NCBI RefSeq assembly: GCF_000003605.2
Contig: NW_003132355.1
Coordinates: forward strand, 194,889 to 205,827
Source: Saccoglossus kowalevskii
Lineage: Eukaryota > Hemichordata > Enteropneusta > Harrimaniidae
Length of the DNA: 10,939 bases
Direction: 5' to 3'
The first letter of the stretch is position 1. Every line of letters begins with the position of its first letter. Of the stretch, positions 8,790 to 10,939 are shown one piece after another. A model generated the notes under the pieces. The model had not been told where the DNA came from and did not search any database. It saw only the letters and a program-made list of their open reading frames with translations. The position numbers were made by a program, and so were the translations under genes.

Positions 8790-9119
8790 TATTATTCTAG
8801 AAACAAAGTTTTTCTGTTAAATCGCGATAGTCATGGCAACCACACATACTTGAGATATGGTCGCATACAAACAAATATCAACAAGTACAAGAAAAAAATT
8901 GTATGATTTTTCAGAAAATAAAAAAAAGATGTTTTGGCAGCAAAAATAGCAGTATTCATTGTGAAAGATGATAAAAGTAGACTATAACATTCAAAGTGGT
9001 AAATGTTAAAGACAAAAAAGCGCCCCAATAACATTCCTTGCTCTAAATCCCATCTTAAAAGGCGGTAGTCATTTCCTCCTCGCATGTGCAACATTTGTGT
9101 TGATCATTTTCCCACAATG

Positions 9120-9498
9120 GAGGGGGGCAAGGGGGGTAGCTGGTACAGTTTTACGGGAAATAAAAAGGGCGTTTTACAATTTACAAGGAAAAAAAAGAAG
9201 TTTTTACAGTTTATAGTGAAAATTGAATTTTGCAGTGAATTGTGTCATCTAGTCGTTTTACAGTTTCGAAAATGTAATTTCCCTGGATTATTCTTTACGA
9301 CTTTTTTTATTTGGATGTAAATTCTTGTACGTACCGAGAAAAATGACACATTTTTACAGTGTACGAAAAAATATTTGATTTATTACGTTGTACGTCTAGC
9401 CTGTGATTACAGAATTACGGAATATATTTTATCAATTTACGTTGTACGAACAAAAAAATATTGCAATTACGTTGAACGAACATAACCCTTGCCCCCCC
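9120..9498. mobile_element. ~379-bp non-autonomous element with G-rich inverted ends and a 9-bp flanking duplication
   Basis: The left end GAGGGGGGCAAGGG (9120-9133) is matched in inverted form by CCCTTGCCCCCCC at 9486-9498. The element is bracketed by CCCACAATG at 9111-9119 and again at 9499-9507. Because the right copy abuts a C run, the duplication could be counted as 7 to 9 bp; 8 bp would be usual for hAT-type transposition. The interior has two families of short repeats: GTTTTACAGTTT-like units in the left half and TTACGTTGTACGAAC-like units in the right half. A 78-codon open frame crosses the left flank and interior but is low-complexity and not credible as a gene. There is no transposase, so the superfamily is only inferred from duplication length. 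Confidence 0.7.
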
Positions 9499-9507
9499 CC
9501 CACAATG

Positions 9508-10204
9508 TAATGTGCTCTTCTGATCTAAATTACTCAAGTACAAGTTTTGACCTGGGCGCAGACATGTAATAAGTACCATCAATGACTCCTTCAATACCTT
9601 CCAAAGACACCTTTTATTATCCCATGTTTCGCGAACCTGCCGAATGAACAGGAGCCGAAAATAAAATAAAAATAAAATTTTATTTCAGCGTAATTTCTTG
9701 CGCCCGCCGAATTGTAAGTGCAAAAAATTACTAAAAAAAAATATTTTTATCTTCATTTATTTTCCGCCCGCCGCATAACAAATCCAAGTTGCATTTTCGT
9801 GGGAGTATCATGATCAAAGTATCGAAGTCTCGCGCAGATGAGAAACAAGATTATACATGGAATAACATTTTATTTCATTTCTTCTCTCCGATCAATGATC
9901 TCACTTACAATTCTTTGAGAATCACACAAATCTAATGGAAAAAAAGAAATAATTATATTTTTTTCTGTCCTCCTCAAAAAATTTGCCTTATAAAAACACG
10001 AGAAACAAAGATAAAAAAAAGTCTGGCCTAACGGTTGGTAACGTCTCAGTTTGTACTCATTGGTCTTAGCAATAGTCAAAGTTGCCATCTTTGTTCAAAT
10101 TAGACGATATCTTGTGCATGTGTAACCCTGAGTTTCCAGCATTTCTAAAATCGTTTTGTTGCATTTACCCAGTTCATATTTTCCCCTGCATTTACACCAT
10201 CCTC
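9508..10204. other. Intergenic sequence without a recognised gene
   Basis: Apart from the GCCCGCCG direct repeats at 9640-9790, I see AT-rich sequence with short A and T runs. A 72-codon minus-strand frame (9870-10088) and a 73-codon plus-strand frame (10082-10303) have no recognisable family or supporting signals. Confidence 0.4.
9640..9790. repeat. Diverged direct repeats with GCCCGCCG cores
   Basis: The 8-mer GCCCGCCG occurs at 9702-9709 and 9766-9773, each preceded by a T-rich ATTTTAT..TTC stretch and followed by an A-rich stretch with a TGCA motif, giving two loosely similar units about 64 bp apart. A weaker relative, CCTGCCGAAT, lies near 9637-9646. Likely a fragment of a dispersed repeat; boundaries unknown. 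Confidence 0.3.
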
Positions 10205-10223
10205 AGGGGCGGACATCCGGGCA

Positions 10224-10256
10224 TTTTCACCGCCTGGCAACCCGCGGCGGTGAAAA
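10224..10256. repeat. Perfect 11-bp hairpin, GC-rich
   Basis: TTTTCACCGCC (10224-10234) and GGCGGTGAAAA (10246-10256) are exact inverted copies separated by 11 nt. GGGC and GCCC lie further out on the two sides. ATTTTCACCGG recurs at about 10406-10416. No gene is attached to it. Confidence 0.65.
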
Positions 10257-10426
10257 CAAAGGCCCAAAACTCGCAGAGAACGGTACTTTGGGATGATTGT
10301 TGAGACTCCTCTGAACAGTGTAACAAGATTAGCCCTACGTGTGTAACATATATAAATTTGGTTGTCTGGGATTACTTCAAACTTGAGTTTGTGTTGTTTA
10401 CTCGAATTTTCACCGGCTCGACCGGC

Positions 10427-10496
10427 GTTCCACAGCAGCGCGCACAGAACCCATAGAAATGCATGTACAGTGGTGCGCGTCGCAGCAACGTGGAAC
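10427..10496. repeat. 70-bp imperfect palindrome, CpG-rich
   Basis: GTTCCAC at 10427-10433 is inverted as GTGGAAC at 10490-10496. The inner flanks GCAGCGCGCAC and GTGCGCGTCGCAGC are also mostly complementary, leaving a central segment of roughly 30 nt containing GCATGTAC. It lies just upstream of the Penelope-like fragment and may be a small foldback element. Confidence 0.5.
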
Positions 10497-10534
10497 GTCT
10501 TGTGACGTAAGCAAATAACGCAATAACGTAATAA

Positions 10535-10939
10535 GCTCGGTTATTAAGCATCCTTTTTTGGGGAGGTGTGGCTATGGGCAGTTGTTTTGGTCCGAGCTAT
10601 GCATGTTTATTCATGTCATATCAAGAGGAATTAATTTTTTCGTCCTTTCAAGGCACTAAACCTGAATTTTATGTCAGGTACATTGATGATGGCTTTGGTG
10701 CTATGTCTGGCAGTCGGGATGAGTTATTACAGTTCATTGACTTTGTGAAGAACTTTAATCCCGCCATACAATACACACATGAGATATCAGAAATAACACT
10801 ACCATTTCTCGATATTTCTACTAAGGTAGATGGTGATCGCATTTCTACATCTATCTACACTAAACCTACTGATTCACATTGTTATTTACAGTATGAATCA
10901 TCACATCCTACTAGAATGAAGGACTCCATACCTTACTCG
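10535..10939 (+). mobile_element. Partial Penelope-like retroelement copy
   Basis: The mobile-element extent is set by the RT homology and runs off the right edge. The left boundary is placed loosely between the stop at 10532 and the first homologous residues at 10562. No long terminal repeat, pLTR or target-site duplication can be assessed because only one side is visible. The coding part is intact for over 120 codons, which suggests a fairly young copy or a longer element separated from this piece by an intron. Confidence 0.7.
10562..10939 (+). CDS. Penelope-like retroelement reverse transcriptase, 5'-truncated and cut by the window edge
   Basis: The frame is open from just after a TAA at 10532-10534 to the end of the window. 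Homology starts at GGVAMGS (10562) and runs for about 126 codons. Counting from the ATG at 10574, visible elements are the RT motif-B block MGSCFGPSYACLF (1-13), the catalytic motif C YIDD (36-39, both aspartates intact), a hydrophobic segment with FVKNFNPAIQYT (57-68), FLDI (78-81), and the block IYTKPTDSHCYL (94-105) followed by SSHP (109-112) and SIPYS (118-122). The motif-B form GVAMGSxxGPSYA and the KPTDSHxYL..SSHP..SIPYS tail are typical of Penelope-like elements, which usually carry a C-terminal GIY-YIG endonuclease; that part lies off the window. The fingers and motif A are absent upstream in all frames, so the copy is probably 5'-truncated, unless an intron ends at the AG at 10564-10565. 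No frameshift or stop is seen in the visible part. Confidence 0.88.

Noticed and set aside
8831-9094. 87-codon minus-strand frame with hydrophobic stretches
   Set aside because: The hydrophobicity comes from T-rich codons in AT-rich DNA; no family resemblance or gene signals.

Overview
The window looks like nuclear DNA from an invertebrate animal. It is AT-rich, coding sequence is sparse and interrupted by introns, homopolymer tracts are common, and several non-autonomous transposon-like elements are present. The one confidently recognised host exon is animal-specific (a PPP1R16/MYPT3-type myosin phosphatase targeting subunit), and the right edge carries a Penelope-like reverse transcriptase of a type common in marine invertebrates. 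A lophotrochozoan such as a bivalve or other mollusc is my best guess, but nothing here proves it. There are no bacterial operons, CRISPR arrays or viral gene sets.

Layout. The first coding exon of a PPP1R16A/B-like gene lies on the minus strand at 5219-5462, with a strong splice donor (5213-5218) and a strong acceptor upstream of the ATG (AG at 5504-5505). Intron 1 therefore runs leftwards off the window (at least 5.2 kb), so 1-5218 is best read as intron unless an unrelated gene is nested there. The region to the right of the exon (about 5504-6840) has more CpG and several GT donor sites on the minus strand. It probably holds 5' UTR exon(s) and the promoter, but I cannot fix the transcription start.

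Inside the presumed intron are a diverged tandem duplication (1536-1747), a GC-richer patch (2143-2510), a weak plus-strand terminal-exon candidate (2740-2865, with a poly(A) signal), a weak TATA/first-exon candidate (3440-3571), and a ~29-bp minisatellite (3805-4345). The minisatellite was split by a 207-bp TA-flanked inverted-repeat element (3948-4154), whose empty site can be read from neighbouring monomers. The right half holds a tRNA-derived SINE-like sequence on the minus strand (about 7905-8150), an imperfect hairpin (8380-8428), a 142-bp foldback element (8648-8789) that shares sequence modules with the 3948-4154 element, and a ~379-bp element with G-rich inverted ends and a matching 9-bp flanking duplication (9120-9498). 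Beyond these are GC-rich hairpins (10224-10256, 10427-10496) and a 5'-truncated Penelope-like RT that continues beyond the right edge.

There is no multi-gene pathway. The most informative material is the phosphatase-targeting exon and the set of non-autonomous mobile elements. I see no convincing novel multi-component system; the most novel-looking items are the two related foldback elements and the G-tract-ended element with its tandem ACGT-containing subrepeats.
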